From JAOTWJ01 sp036398175 (GTDB lineage Bacteria > Gemmatimonadota > Gemmatimonadetes > Gemmatimonadales > GWC2-71-9), in NCBI GenBank assembly GCA_036398175.1, contig DASWHL010000050.1:40252-104251 (forward strand): a stretch of 64,000 nucleotides of DNA, read 5' to 3'. The notes under the pieces are model-generated. The model did no database searches, was not told where the DNA came from, and worked only from the letters and a program-made list of their open reading frames with translations. The position numbers and the translations under genes are program-made. Positions 39,019 to 47,567 of the stretch are shown in pieces (position 1 is the stretch's first letter; every line of letters starts with the position of its first letter).

Positions 39019-40953
39019 TCAGGTAGCCCGCCGGATCGCCTCCAACGCCTCGGGATTCTGCAGGGACGTGAGGTCGCCGAGGTCGGTCTCGCGCAGGTGA
39101 ACCGCCCGGACCAGCCGCCGCACGATCTTGGCGCTCCGCGTTTTCGGCAGATCGGTCACGAAGTGCACGGCCTCGGGGCGGTCAATCTTCCCCAGGCGGT
39201 CCACCACCGCCTCACGCAGCGTGTCGCGTAAGGCCTCGGTGGGCGGCACGCCCGGCTTCAACACGGCGAAGCACACGATCGTCTCGCCCTTGATCTCGTG
39301 CGGCACGCCGATGGCCGCGGCTTCGCTCACCGTTCCCGTCGCGATGAGGGCGCCCTCGACCTCGGCGGGGCCGATCCGCCGGCCCGCCACCTTGAGCGTG
39401 TCGTCCGCGCGCCCCTGGAGAAACCAGAACCCGTCGTCGTCCACGAGCGCCCAGTCCCCGTGGTTCCACACGTCGGGCCAGGCGGACCAGTAGCTCTCCA
39501 GGTAGCGCTCGGGATCGTTCCAGAGACCCCGCGTCATTGACGGCACGGGCTGCGTGCAGACGAGGTAGCCGACCTCGCCGCGCACGGGTTGGCCACCCTG
39601 ATTCCACACGTCCACCGCCATCCCCAGCCCGGGTCCGCCGAGCGTGGTGGGCTTGAGGGGCTGCACGGGCAGGGGGCTCAGGAACCCGCCGATGAGGTCG
39701 GTCCCGCCCGAGATGTTGATGATCGGACAGCGGCGGCCGCCCACCCGCTCGAAGTACCAGGTCCATGACGTTTCGTCCCATGGCTCGCCGGTGGAACCCA
39801 GGATGCGGAGCGCGGACAGATCGCAGGCCGCGGCGGGATCCACGCCCGCGCGGATGGCCATGCGGACCGCGGTGGGGGAGACGCCGAATACCGAGACGCG
39901 GTGCCGCGCGAGCAGGGACCAGAGCCGCGTGGGGTCCGGCCAGTCGAACGCACCGTCGTAGAGCACCACCGTGGCCCCGTGGAACAGCCCGCCGATCAGC
40001 GCCCACGGACCCATCATCCACCCGATGTCGGTGAGCCAGAAGAAGCTGTCGTCGGGCTTCAGGTCGAACTGGTATCCGACCTCCTTGGCGATCTGGACCA
40101 GCGAGCCGGCGTGGCTGTGCACCGTCCCCTTGGGGCGACCGGTGGTGCCGGAGGTGTACAGGATCAGGGCCGGCGCCATGGAGGGCAGGGAAGTGGTGGT
40201 CGAGTCGTCCCCGGCTGCCAGAAACGTCTCCCACTCGATGTCCCGGGCGTCGTCCCACGGAAGATCCCGGGCGCCGTCCGTCACCACGACCACGCGCTCG
40301 ACGCCGGGCACCGCGGCCACCGCGGCGTCGGTGTTGCGCTTGATGGCGACGGGCTCGCCCCGTCGCCGGCCGCGCCCGGCCGTGAACACCACGCGCACGC
40401 CGGCGTGGCGGAACCGCTCGGCGATGGCGGCCGGGGCGTACCCGGAGAAGATGGGGACGAACACCGCGCCCACCTGGAACGCCGCGAACATTTGCACGAC
40501 GACGTCCACCGTCATGGGCATGCAGGCGCCCACGCGGTCGCCGGGCCGGATGCCGAGCGCCCGGAGACCGGCCGCGCAGCGATCCACGGCGAGCGTGAGC
40601 TGGGCGTACGTGAGCGTCCGGATCCGGCCGTTCTCGGTCTCGCCCACGAGGGCCGGCTGCCGCTCGCGCTCGGTGCCCAGGTGCCGGTGCAGGCAGTTGG
40701 CAGTGAGGTTGAGCGTGCCGCCCACGTACCAGTCGGTCCACGGGATCCCGCGCGACGTGTCGCGCACCGTGTGGTACGGCTCCGTGAACGCGATGCCGAG
40801 GTCGCGCACGACCGCGTCCCAGAACCACGCGGGTTCCTCCACGGAGCGTCGGTGCAGGGCCTCGACCGACGGGAGTCCGTGGGCGCGCATCAGGCGCGTG
40901 ACGTTGGCGTGCTCCACGAGCCCGGCTGGGGGACGCCAGACGATGCCGGCCAT
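39019..40953 (-). CDS. AMP-forming acyl-CoA synthetase (acetyl-CoA synthetase-like)
   Basis: A 644-residue ANL-superfamily enzyme activating a carboxylic acid to its CoA thioester via an acyl-adenylate. Motifs: an ACS-type N-terminal domain (EEPAWFWDAVVRDLGIAF, then GGTLNLTANCLHRHL), the P-loop ILYTSGTTGRPKGTVHSHAG, NISGGTDLIGGF, the hinge GRADDTLKVAGRRIGPAEVE and the catalytic lysine region DLPKTRSAKIVRR at the C terminus. Length suits acetyl-, propionyl- or acetoacetyl-CoA synthetase; acid specificity is not clear. Start is the ATG at 40951-40953. It is convergent with recQ; between them lie repeats only. Confidence 0.92.
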   Translation of the reverse strand: MAGIVWRPPAGLVEHANVTRLMRAHGLPSVEALHRRSVEEPAWFWDAVVRDLGIAFTEPYHTVRDTSRGIPWTDWYVGGTLNLTANCLHRHLGTERERQPALVGETENGRIRTLTYAQLTLAVDRCAAGLRALGIRPGDRVGACMPMTVDVVVQMFAAFQVGAVFVPIFSGYAPAAIAERFRHAGVRVVFTAGRGRRRGEPVAIKRNTDAAVAAVPGVERVVVVTDGARDLPWDDARDIEWETFLAAGDDSTTTSLPSMAPALILYTSGTTGRPKGTVHSHAGSLVQIAKEVGYQFDLKPDDSFFWLTDIGWMMGPWALIGGLFHGATVVLYDGAFDWPDPTRLWSLLARHRVSVFGVSPTAVRMAIRAGVDPAAACDLSALRILGSTGEPWDETSWTWYFERVGGRRCPIINISGGTDLIGGFLSPLPVQPLKPTTLGGPGLGMAVDVWNQGGQPVRGEVGYLVCTQPVPSMTRGLWNDPERYLESYWSAWPDVWNHGDWALVDDDGFWFLQGRADDTLKVAGRRIGPAEVEGALIATGTVSEAAAIGVPHEIKGETIVCFAVLKPGVPPTEALRDTLREAVVDRLGKIDRPEAVHFVTDLPKTRSAKIVRRLVRAVHLRETDLGDLTSLQNPEALEAIRRAT

Positions 40954-41121
40954 GCGTCCAAGGTTCTCCCGGGGAGCCCGGCTGGCAAGCCCGACCTTGT
41001 CGCCTCCGCCCCGGTCCAGGATTCAGACGGCGATTCTGAACTTCGGTCGGGTTCGTCCCTGGCGCTTCGGTCTCCGCCACCACGTAAGTCGTTGTAGTCC
41101 AGTCTCATACCGAACTTCCGG

Positions 41122-41502
41122 ATGATTCTCGAATGCCGGCCCGACTACTTCAAGATTGACGCGTTTCTGGTGGCGGGTGCGCACGGCGACTACTATCGGC
41201 GCGCGGTGCTCCGCTCCATTGTCGAGCTGGCCGCGAGCTTCGGCGGCACCGCCATCGCCGAGGGCGTCGAGAGCGCGGCGGACCTGCGCACGGTGCTGAG
41301 CGAGGGCGTGCGCACGGTCCAGGGGTACCTGCTGGCCCGTCCGGCGGCCGCGCACATGCTGGGCGGCGGTGAGCTGCTCGCCCGGGCCGCCAGCCGATTG
41401 CCCATGGCTCTGGACGGCGAGCCGTGGACGCCGAACGGGGACTGGCTGCGGCTGGCCACGCAGAGCATGCTGCACGTCACGCCCCTGGCCGCCGCGGGCT
41501 GA
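41122..41502 (+). pseudogene. C-terminal remnant of an EAL-domain protein
   Basis: Codes 126 residues matching only the second half of an EAL domain: CRPDYFKIDAFLV, IVELAASFGGTAIAEGVES and VQGYLLARPAA. The EAL signature and first metal-binding half, about 110 residues, are absent, and an in-frame stop lies 9 codons upstream of the ATG. A tail of about 35 residues follows the EAL end. The fragment would lack part of the active site, so it is either a decayed c-di-GMP phosphodiesterase gene or a truncated protein with a binding role only. Confidence 0.65.
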
Positions 41503-41572
41503 TCGGCCCACCGATACCCTGCGGCCACGCGGCCGGGGACCCGGGCCGCCGCGCCCTCAGGCACGGCCCCGA

Positions 41573-43813
41573 CTACGGGATGACCACGCCGAATCCTAGC
41601 GCCCCCCCCGTCTCATGGATCATGCGGTCGAACCAGTACCGGTACCGCGCCTCGAGTCGCACCGCGAGGAAGGTCAGCGGCAGCCACCGGTATCCGAAGG
41701 CCAATCCCAGGGCCGCATCGTTCGTCGCGGGCAGCGTTCCCGTTGCCAGGTATTGAAACGCCACGTTCGGGCCGACGAACAGCGTGGCGTCGCCGAAGCC
41801 GCCGAAACCGTACGCGGTTTGGAGGGCCACAACCAGGTTGGTCCGGTTCGGGCCGACCGCTTGCGTGAGGAACGAGATGCCCACCTGTGCTTCCATCATC
41901 CAACTCGGTGTCGGAAACCAGGCCACGTGCACCACGGGCTCCGCCATGGGGCCGCCGCCGGGGCCGTTCGCGATTGCCTGATCGTTGGCGTTCAGGAGTC
42001 CGGTGATCCCCGCGCGCGTGCCGAACTCGACCGCCGGCGCCTGGGACGTCGGCGGCGTGACGGCGACGGTCGGGCAGGAAGCGCCCGATGCGGTCTGGAG
42101 AGCGGCCGCGGCGTTCACCCGGCCATAGCCATACGACGGGCTGTGCCCCGTGACGGGATCGTACGTCCCTGGTGGGCCGATCTTGTCCGCGGTCGAGCGC
42201 AGAATCTCCTGCACCTGCACGCGCGTGAGACACGGTTTCAGGGAACGCAGGAGCCCCGCGACACCCGACACGATCGGCGCGGACGCCGACCCACCGGAAA
42301 AGCACCGGGTGTAGGCCAGCCCGTTGGTCGCCGAGGCGGCCGTGGGTTCCGCGAGGGCGCAGGTGATCGGCTGGATCGGCTCGCTCGTATTGTAGCCGGC
42401 CGATCCGGTCCGGTCGGTCGTCACGATGCCGGACTGCTCGAGCGTATCGCCCGCGGCGACGACCGTGGCATAGTACCCCGGTGCCAGCAGCTCGACGCAC
42501 GACCCGATGGTGGACGCGTCGGCCCGCCGATCGAGGTTGTTCGAGGCCGATACCGCAATCAGGTCGGGGTGCGCGTAGAGCTGCCCGAGCCCGCCGCCTT
42601 CCGTGCAGTGGTCGTCGCGATCGTCCTCCGTCGAGAACACGACGACGATGCCCTGCTGACTCGGCGTCACCTCTGCCGCCTCCACGAACGCGGCCAGCGT
42701 ATAGTCGTTGCTGTACGCCCAAGTCCAGCTGTTGTTGATCACGTCCACTCCGCGTGCCGCGACGTGATCAATGGCGAGGCCCGTCGCCGCGTCGGAAATG
42801 GGCAGCTCGATCACCATCAGGCGGCATTCGAGACAAACGCCGGCTATTCCCTCGCCATTGTCCCCTTCGGCCGCCGCCAGTCCGGCCACCGCCGTGCCGT
42901 GGTTCTGTTTCGGCCCGAAGGTCGCTGCCCCACAGGGCGTGGTCTGGCCGAAGTCGGCCGTGCTGCCGCACCCGTCGAAGCTCCAGGCGTGGTCAATCTT
43001 GGTCGCCAGATCGGCGTGCGTCTTGTCGAATCCGAACGGTTCCAGAATGGCGATCACGACGTCGGCCGAGCCCCGGGTGATGCTCCACGCCTCGGGGGCG
43101 TCAATGTCGGCGTCGTTGGCGTTGTGCAGGTGCCACTGGTCGGGGAACAGCTGATCGCCGGGCGTGAAGGCCCGTTCGCGCTTGAGCCCGAAGAAGTCGG
43201 GACTCGCGAAGACCACGGCCGGACTCTGGTGGTACAGGTTTGCGAGATCGAGCGCGTCCTGACGGCTTTGGGGCGTGGCCGCCAGGAGATAGTCGTTCCG
43301 GAGCACGCCGAGCCTGCGCACGACGTGCACGCCGTGCACCGCGCTGAGAGAGTCAATCTGGGCCGGCGTCACCCAGAGCTGGAATTCGGCGATGAACTGA
43401 TCCGTGACGAAGGCCGGGTCCGGCGCTCCGGCCCGGCGCACGACCAGGCCGGCCGCCTGGATCGCGCCGCCGCCGAGCTCGACGGCCAGGCGGGCCCGGG
43501 CCACGAGCGCGGATCGCTCCGTCGGCGCGCCGAACCCGATGACGAACAAGCCCTTGCCCATGGCCCGGACGCCACCTCCGTCCAGGCCGGCCGCGAGGGA
43601 GCCGACCGTGCTGTCGTCCACGCCGGGTGCGTACAGACCCAGCGAATCCAGATGGACCGTGAGCGGGACAGAGCGCCCCGCGAAGAAGTACGACGCCGTG
43701 TCCACTGCCTGAGCGGCAAGCGGGGGCGCCGTGGCGGTCACCAACCAGAGCGCGACCAATTGCCCGGATACCGTCACCGCTCCCCGTCGTCCGTGAAGGC
43801 GTGTCGAGGCCAT
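41573..43813 (-). CDS. Secreted subtilase (S8) with altered catalytic residues and C-terminal barrel-like domain
   Basis: A 746-residue protein with a signal peptide (SGQLVALWLVTATAPPLAAQ), a prodomain to about 215, an S8 domain at about 235-560 and a C-terminal beta-rich segment at about 600-746. The His motif NHGTAVAGLAAA (His305) and Ser motif SGGSASAPIVSG (Ser509) are present. The usual Asp of the DTG/DSG motif is Glu258 (VVIAILEPFGFD), and the oxyanion Asn region reads VVFSTEDD. The C-terminal part alternates strands (SWMMEAQVGISFLTQAV, FLAVRLEARYRYWFD) and may be an outer-membrane barrel of few strands. Start is the ATG at 43811-43813. It may be a weak protease or a pseudo-protease. Confidence 0.85.
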   Translation of the reverse strand: MASTRLHGRRGAVTVSGQLVALWLVTATAPPLAAQAVDTASYFFAGRSVPLTVHLDSLGLYAPGVDDSTVGSLAAGLDGGGVRAMGKGLFVIGFGAPTERSALVARARLAVELGGGAIQAAGLVVRRAGAPDPAFVTDQFIAEFQLWVTPAQIDSLSAVHGVHVVRRLGVLRNDYLLAATPQSRQDALDLANLYHQSPAVVFASPDFFGLKRERAFTPGDQLFPDQWHLHNANDADIDAPEAWSITRGSADVVIAILEPFGFDKTHADLATKIDHAWSFDGCGSTADFGQTTPCGAATFGPKQNHGTAVAGLAAAEGDNGEGIAGVCLECRLMVIELPISDAATGLAIDHVAARGVDVINNSWTWAYSNDYTLAAFVEAAEVTPSQQGIVVVFSTEDDRDDHCTEGGGLGQLYAHPDLIAVSASNNLDRRADASTIGSCVELLAPGYYATVVAAGDTLEQSGIVTTDRTGSAGYNTSEPIQPITCALAEPTAASATNGLAYTRCFSGGSASAPIVSGVAGLLRSLKPCLTRVQVQEILRSTADKIGPPGTYDPVTGHSPSYGYGRVNAAAALQTASGASCPTVAVTPPTSQAPAVEFGTRAGITGLLNANDQAIANGPGGGPMAEPVVHVAWFPTPSWMMEAQVGISFLTQAVGPNRTNLVVALQTAYGFGGFGDATLFVGPNVAFQYLATGTLPATNDAALGLAFGYRWLPLTFLAVRLEARYRYWFDRMIHETGGALGFGVVIP

Positions 43814-43890
43814 GCGTCCCCCTCTCACTGGCTGGCCAACCCGGCGCCGCCGCCCGTCGGCGACGGCACCGGGGTTGTGCGCGGCCGTGT

Positions 43891-44073
43891 CTACGGCCAG
43901 GTCGGTTCGACGGGCTTGGTGCCGCCCGGTGTCTCGCACTTGCAGTACTGGTTGACCCACTCCTTGTACAGCCTCGCCCAGTTCTTCCACGCGAGAAGCT
44001 GCAGCCAGAACTGGATCAGGAGGAACACCAGCACGACGGTGATGAGCGGGCACCACGATTGCAGGAAGCGCAT
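43891..44073 (-). CDS. Small single-pass membrane protein, 60 aa
   Basis: A 60-residue frame from the ATG at 44071-44073 with AAAGGAGG a few bases upstream, one of the best ribosome sites in the window. It encodes CPLITVVLVFLLIQFWLQLL, a clear transmembrane helix, then a basic/aromatic cytoplasmic-type stretch (WKNWARLYKEWVNQYCKC) and a Pro-rich tail. I do not recognise a family. It lies between the kinase gene and the subtilase gene on the same strand, with gaps of about 80-90 bases either side, so the three may be co-transcribed. Confidence 0.65.
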   Translation of the reverse strand: MRFLQSWCPLITVVLVFLLIQFWLQLLAWKNWARLYKEWVNQYCKCETPGGTKPVEPTWP

Positions 44074-44163
44074 GTCACCCTCCTTTGTGCGGGGGTACTT
44101 GGGCGCGGTGGCGCGCCACGTATTCCGGCACGGGCATCGCGTGATGCCCGGGAAGTCGGGGTC

Positions 44164-47058
44164 CTACAGCTCGAGTGCGGCGGCTGCGCTGTCCGTCCAT
44201 CCCAACTGCCGAAGGCGCTCGAGGTAAGCACGCGCCGCCGCCGCGCGGCCCAGCGCCGTGGCGGCGCGCCATCGGACCCTCAGACTCCGGGGCAGGTAGG
44301 GCCAGAACGCCACCGGCTCTTGATGGTCGAACACGGCCGCCATGCGCTCGGCACCCTCGTAGTCGCGGTTGGCCAGCAGCAGCTCGGCGAGCAGGGCACG
44401 CTCCGCGGCGTGCGCGCCCGTCACGCTCCACATGAGGTCGCCGGGGGGCGTGTTGGGCAGCAGCAGCTCCAGGCGGATTCGCGCGGACGCGGAGTCGCCC
44501 AGGCGCGCCGAGAGATGCGCCTCGAGGAGATTCGCGATCTGGCGGGGGACCGGGTCACCGCTGCCGTCCGCCGCTTGGCGGAGTCCGGCCACGATGCCCC
44601 GTACTCGCGCGGAGTCGCCCTGACGTGCGCGCCAGACGCCCAATAGCCAGCGGGTGGTCGGTTGCGCCGCCTCATAGTGCTCGCCGGTGGCGCGCCGCGC
44701 GATTCCTTCCGCCTCGGCGGCCCGTGCCTCGAACGGCGCGCCGGTGATGGCGTCGAACACGTACAGGGAGTACGCCCCCCGGTGTCCGGCGTCGCGCGCC
44801 AGGTCGAGGTGCGCCAGTGCCTCCTGATGCCTGCCCTCCGCCAGCAGCAGGCTCTGCAGGGCCATGACGGCCCCCCATCGCGTGTCGCGGTCGGCGTCCG
44901 GGGACTGGAGCACCTCCTCGAAGCCCCGCCGCGCGCACGAGGGATGCCGGCCTCCCACCGCGAGCGCCCGCGCCGCCAGCAAGGCCGCGAGCGGGTCCGC
45001 GTGCACGGCGTCCCGCCAGTCGTAGGCCCCGCCGACGCTCCAGACGCAATCGCGCATCGTGGCGAGGTGGCGGAGCCAGGTGCTGTCGGCCCCGGCCGCC
45101 GCGATGCCGCGAATCATGCGCTCGGCCGCGGCCCGGTCGCCGTTCCGCGTGGCGATCTCTCCCAGGTGAAACAGGGGGGGCACGAACAGTGAGTCGAGGT
45201 CGAGGACCTGCCGAAAGGTCCGCTCCGCGAGCGCGCCCGCGAGCCCGTGGCCGGGAAAGAGGTGGTAATAGACCTCGCCCAACGCCATTGCCGCCTCACT
45301 CCACTCGGGATCGAGCGCCAGCGCCGCCTGGAGGGCGGTAACGGCGGAGTCCGCGTTCCCCGCCAGGTAGGAGCGCCAGCCGTCGAGGAACAGCCGGTAC
45401 TTGGGGGGCAGCAGCGTGGCGTGGGCCGCCGCCACACGGATCAGCACTTCCGCCTCCCCGTACCGGTTCTCCCAACTGGCCGCCTGCGCCCCCTTGACCG
45501 CCGCGACCGCGAGCAGCGAGTCCTCGGCAACCGCCCGGCGGTAGAAGTCGAGCGCGGCTGCGAACCGGGAATGCCGGTATTGGCGGTCCCCCTGTATGGA
45601 GAGCACGACCGCACCAGGGTCCCGCTCCAGGTAGGGATCCAGGTCGACGCGCCGATCCGGCTCGGCGATCCGCGGGACCAGCCTGGAAATGGCCCGGATG
45701 CCGAGGGTCTGCGCGGTGATCGGGGGGGCCCCGGCCGCCGTTTCCTGGGCGACCAGCGAGTCGCCGGCCACGTCCAGGAGCCGGACGACCACCGCGAGGC
45801 CCGCGGTGTCGCGGCGGATGGCGCCGGAGACGTAATACCTCGCGCCCCGCGCGCGCGCGATGCGGGCTTCGAGGGCCGGCGTGAGCAACCGGGGGTTGGA
45901 TCGCGTGGAGTCGGGAAGCCACGTCCAGCCATCGAGAAACTTGAGCGGATGGGCATGCTCCAGCGCGCCGCCGATTGCCAAAGCTACGTCCCAGCCCACT
46001 CCCGCCCGATTGGCCTCGTCGTCGGTCGCGGGCAGAGGGAACACCACGACCTTGCGCGGATCCAGTGGGGACCGGGCCGCATTGGCGAGGATGGCGCGGG
46101 CGGCGGCCCAGACGCCCAGCACCGCCAGGACTACGACGCCGCTCACCAGCACGACCGATCGCTGCGGCCGCTGCCGCTCGGACCGCTCGGGCGCGGCCGC
46201 CGCGGCGGACAGGGCCCGGGCAAAATCCGATGCGCTGACAAAACGGTCGGCGGGTACCTTCGCGAGCGCCCGTTCCACCGCGCGCCGGAGGGGTTGGGAC
46301 AGGCCGGGGCGCACGATGGTCAGGGACGGGACCCGCTCCAGCACGTGCTGGGCAATCACCGATTGCGCCACCGGCCCCGAGAAGGGCGGCTCCCCGGCCA
46401 GCAGCTCGTACACCACGCAGCCGAGCGAGTAGATGTCGGTCCGCTTGTCGATGGACGCCGAGCCGCCCCCCTGCTCGGGGCTCATGTACGCGGGCGTCCC
46501 CACCGCGATGCCCGTGGCGGTCAGGGTCTCCCCTCCGGCCACGTCCACGGCCCGCGCGATTCCGAAGTCGGCCACGACGGCCCGGTTTCCCGCGAGGAGG
46601 ATGTTCTCGGGTTTGACATCACGATGCACGATGCCGAGGGCGTGCGCGGCATCGAGCGCGTCCGCGACGTCGTGCGCGATCGCGACGACATCCGGAATGG
46701 AGAGCTGGACCTCGCGACCCAGTCGATCGCGCAGCGACTCGCCCTCCACGAACGGCATCACGTAGAACGGCAGCCCGTCCACCTCACCCGAATCGAGCAG
46801 GGGAAGGATGTTCGGGTGGTTGAGGCGGGCGGTGATCCGGATTTCCCGCAGGAACCGCTCGATCCCGACGGCGGCGGACAGCTCCGGCCGGAGCACCTTG
46901 ACGGCCACCTGGCGACCGTGTTTCAGGTCGTCCGCGAGGTAGACGGTCGCCATCCCGCCCGTCCCGATGGCCCGTTGGATCCGGTACTGACCGGCCAGCG
47001 CCACTTGCAGGCGTTCGATCTGCGTGCCCACGAGGCTCCCGGCAACGTCCGGCGCCAA
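44164..47058 (-). CDS. Serine/threonine protein kinase with transmembrane helix and TPR-rich C-terminal half
   Basis: About 964 residues from TTG 47058 (GTG at 47031 is an alternative). The kinase domain (about 25-290) is intact: GTGGMATVYLA (P-loop), VAVKVL (Lys54), HRDVKPEN (Asp147), DFGIAR (Asp164) and GTPAYMSPEQ. A transmembrane helix (VVLVSGVVVLAVLGVWAAARA, about 295-316) follows. The remaining part has a TolB-like segment (RKVVVFPLPATDDEAN, then ARYYVSGAIRRDTAGLAVVVRL) and then helical TPR repeats to the end. Such receptor kinases are numerous in Gemmatimonadota; the ligand and targets are unknown. It is divergent from the BlaI-type regulator. Confidence 0.93.
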   Translation of the reverse strand: MAPDVAGSLVGTQIERLQVALAGQYRIQRAIGTGGMATVYLADDLKHGRQVAVKVLRPELSAAVGIERFLREIRITARLNHPNILPLLDSGEVDGLPFYVMPFVEGESLRDRLGREVQLSIPDVVAIAHDVADALDAAHALGIVHRDVKPENILLAGNRAVVADFGIARAVDVAGGETLTATGIAVGTPAYMSPEQGGGSASIDKRTDIYSLGCVVYELLAGEPPFSGPVAQSVIAQHVLERVPSLTIVRPGLSQPLRRAVERALAKVPADRFVSASDFARALSAAAAAPERSERQRPQRSVVLVSGVVVLAVLGVWAAARAILANAARSPLDPRKVVVFPLPATDDEANRAGVGWDVALAIGGALEHAHPLKFLDGWTWLPDSTRSNPRLLTPALEARIARARGARYYVSGAIRRDTAGLAVVVRLLDVAGDSLVAQETAAGAPPITAQTLGIRAISRLVPRIAEPDRRVDLDPYLERDPGAVVLSIQGDRQYRHSRFAAALDFYRRAVAEDSLLAVAAVKGAQAASWENRYGEAEVLIRVAAAHATLLPPKYRLFLDGWRSYLAGNADSAVTALQAALALDPEWSEAAMALGEVYYHLFPGHGLAGALAERTFRQVLDLDSLFVPPLFHLGEIATRNGDRAAAERMIRGIAAAGADSTWLRHLATMRDCVWSVGGAYDWRDAVHADPLAALLAARALAVGGRHPSCARRGFEEVLQSPDADRDTRWGAVMALQSLLLAEGRHQEALAHLDLARDAGHRGAYSLYVFDAITGAPFEARAAEAEGIARRATGEHYEAAQPTTRWLLGVWRARQGDSARVRGIVAGLRQAADGSGDPVPRQIANLLEAHLSARLGDSASARIRLELLLPNTPPGDLMWSVTGAHAAERALLAELLLANRDYEGAERMAAVFDHQEPVAFWPYLPRSLRVRWRAATALGRAAAARAYLERLRQLGWTDSAAAALEL

Positions 47059-47135
47059 TATGCAGGTGGTTTGATCCGTGGACTAGGTGCGATGCCCCTC
47101 GAGACGGGCTGGCGCGCGCCGCCGGCGTGTGCGGG

Positions 47136-47164
47136 TTGACACCCGAGGACCGTTTCACTACTAT
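47136..47164 (+). promoter_or_regulatory. Consensus-like sigma-70 promoter for the BlaI-type regulator
   Basis: TTGACA at 47136-47141 and TACTAT at 47159-47164 are separated by exactly 17 bp, 28 bp ahead of the ATG at 47193. It stands out in a very GC-rich background. Confidence 0.75.
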
Positions 47165-47183
47165 GTATTACAAAGCTAATAGT
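47160..47183. promoter_or_regulatory. Candidate BlaI/MecI-type operator
   Basis: An AT-rich imperfect dyad: ACTAT (47160-47164) and ATAGT (47179-47183) as outer arms, with an inner TGTATTACA (47164-47172). ACTA/TAGT and TGTA/TACA elements are typical of BlaI/MecI/CopY operators. It overlaps the -10 box, as expected for autorepression by the protein encoded just downstream. Confidence 0.6.
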
Positions 47184-47192
47184 TGAGGCTCC

Positions 47193-47567
47193 ATGTCGGC
47201 CGCACTCACGCGCCGCGAGCTGGACGTCATGGCCGTCGTCTGGGAGCTGGGATCCGCCACCGTCAGCGACGTGGTGGACCGCCTCCCCGACGATCTCCAC
47301 TACTCCACGGTGCTCACCGTTTTCCGCACGCTGGAGGCCAAGGGGCACGTCCGTCACGTGCGGGATGGCAAGGCCTTCCGGTACCACCCCGTCACGCGGC
47401 CCGAAGACGCGGGCGACCGCGCCCTGCGGCGTCTCGTGGACACGGTGTTCCGGGGATCGCGCGAAATGCTGGTGGCGCGGCTCGTGTCCGACGAGGGCAT
47501 TGCCCCGGAGGAGTTGCGGCGGATCCGCCGGCGGCTCACCGCGCGGCTCAAGGAGCTCGGGCGGTGA
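47193..47567 (+). CDS. BlaI/MecI/CopY-family transcriptional repressor
   Basis: A 124-residue winged-helix repressor, the usual length. LTRRELDVMAVVWELGSATVSDVVDRLPDDLHYSTVLTVFRTLEAKGHVRHVRDGKAFRYHPV has the complete fold of the family (ELDVMAVVW, STVLTVFRTLEAKG). The C-terminal dimerisation helices follow (REMLVARLVSDEGIAPEELRRI). In BlaI/MecI systems the partner M56 metalloprotease cleaves the repressor; here such a partner gene overlaps by 4 bases. Its promoter and a candidate operator lie at 47136-47183. No beta-lactamase gene is adjacent, so what it controls besides itself is unknown. Confidence 0.93.
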   Translation: MSAALTRRELDVMAVVWELGSATVSDVVDRLPDDLHYSTVLTVFRTLEAKGHVRHVRDGKAFRYHPVTRPEDAGDRALRRLVDTVFRGSREMLVARLVSDEGIAPEELRRIRRRLTARLKELGR

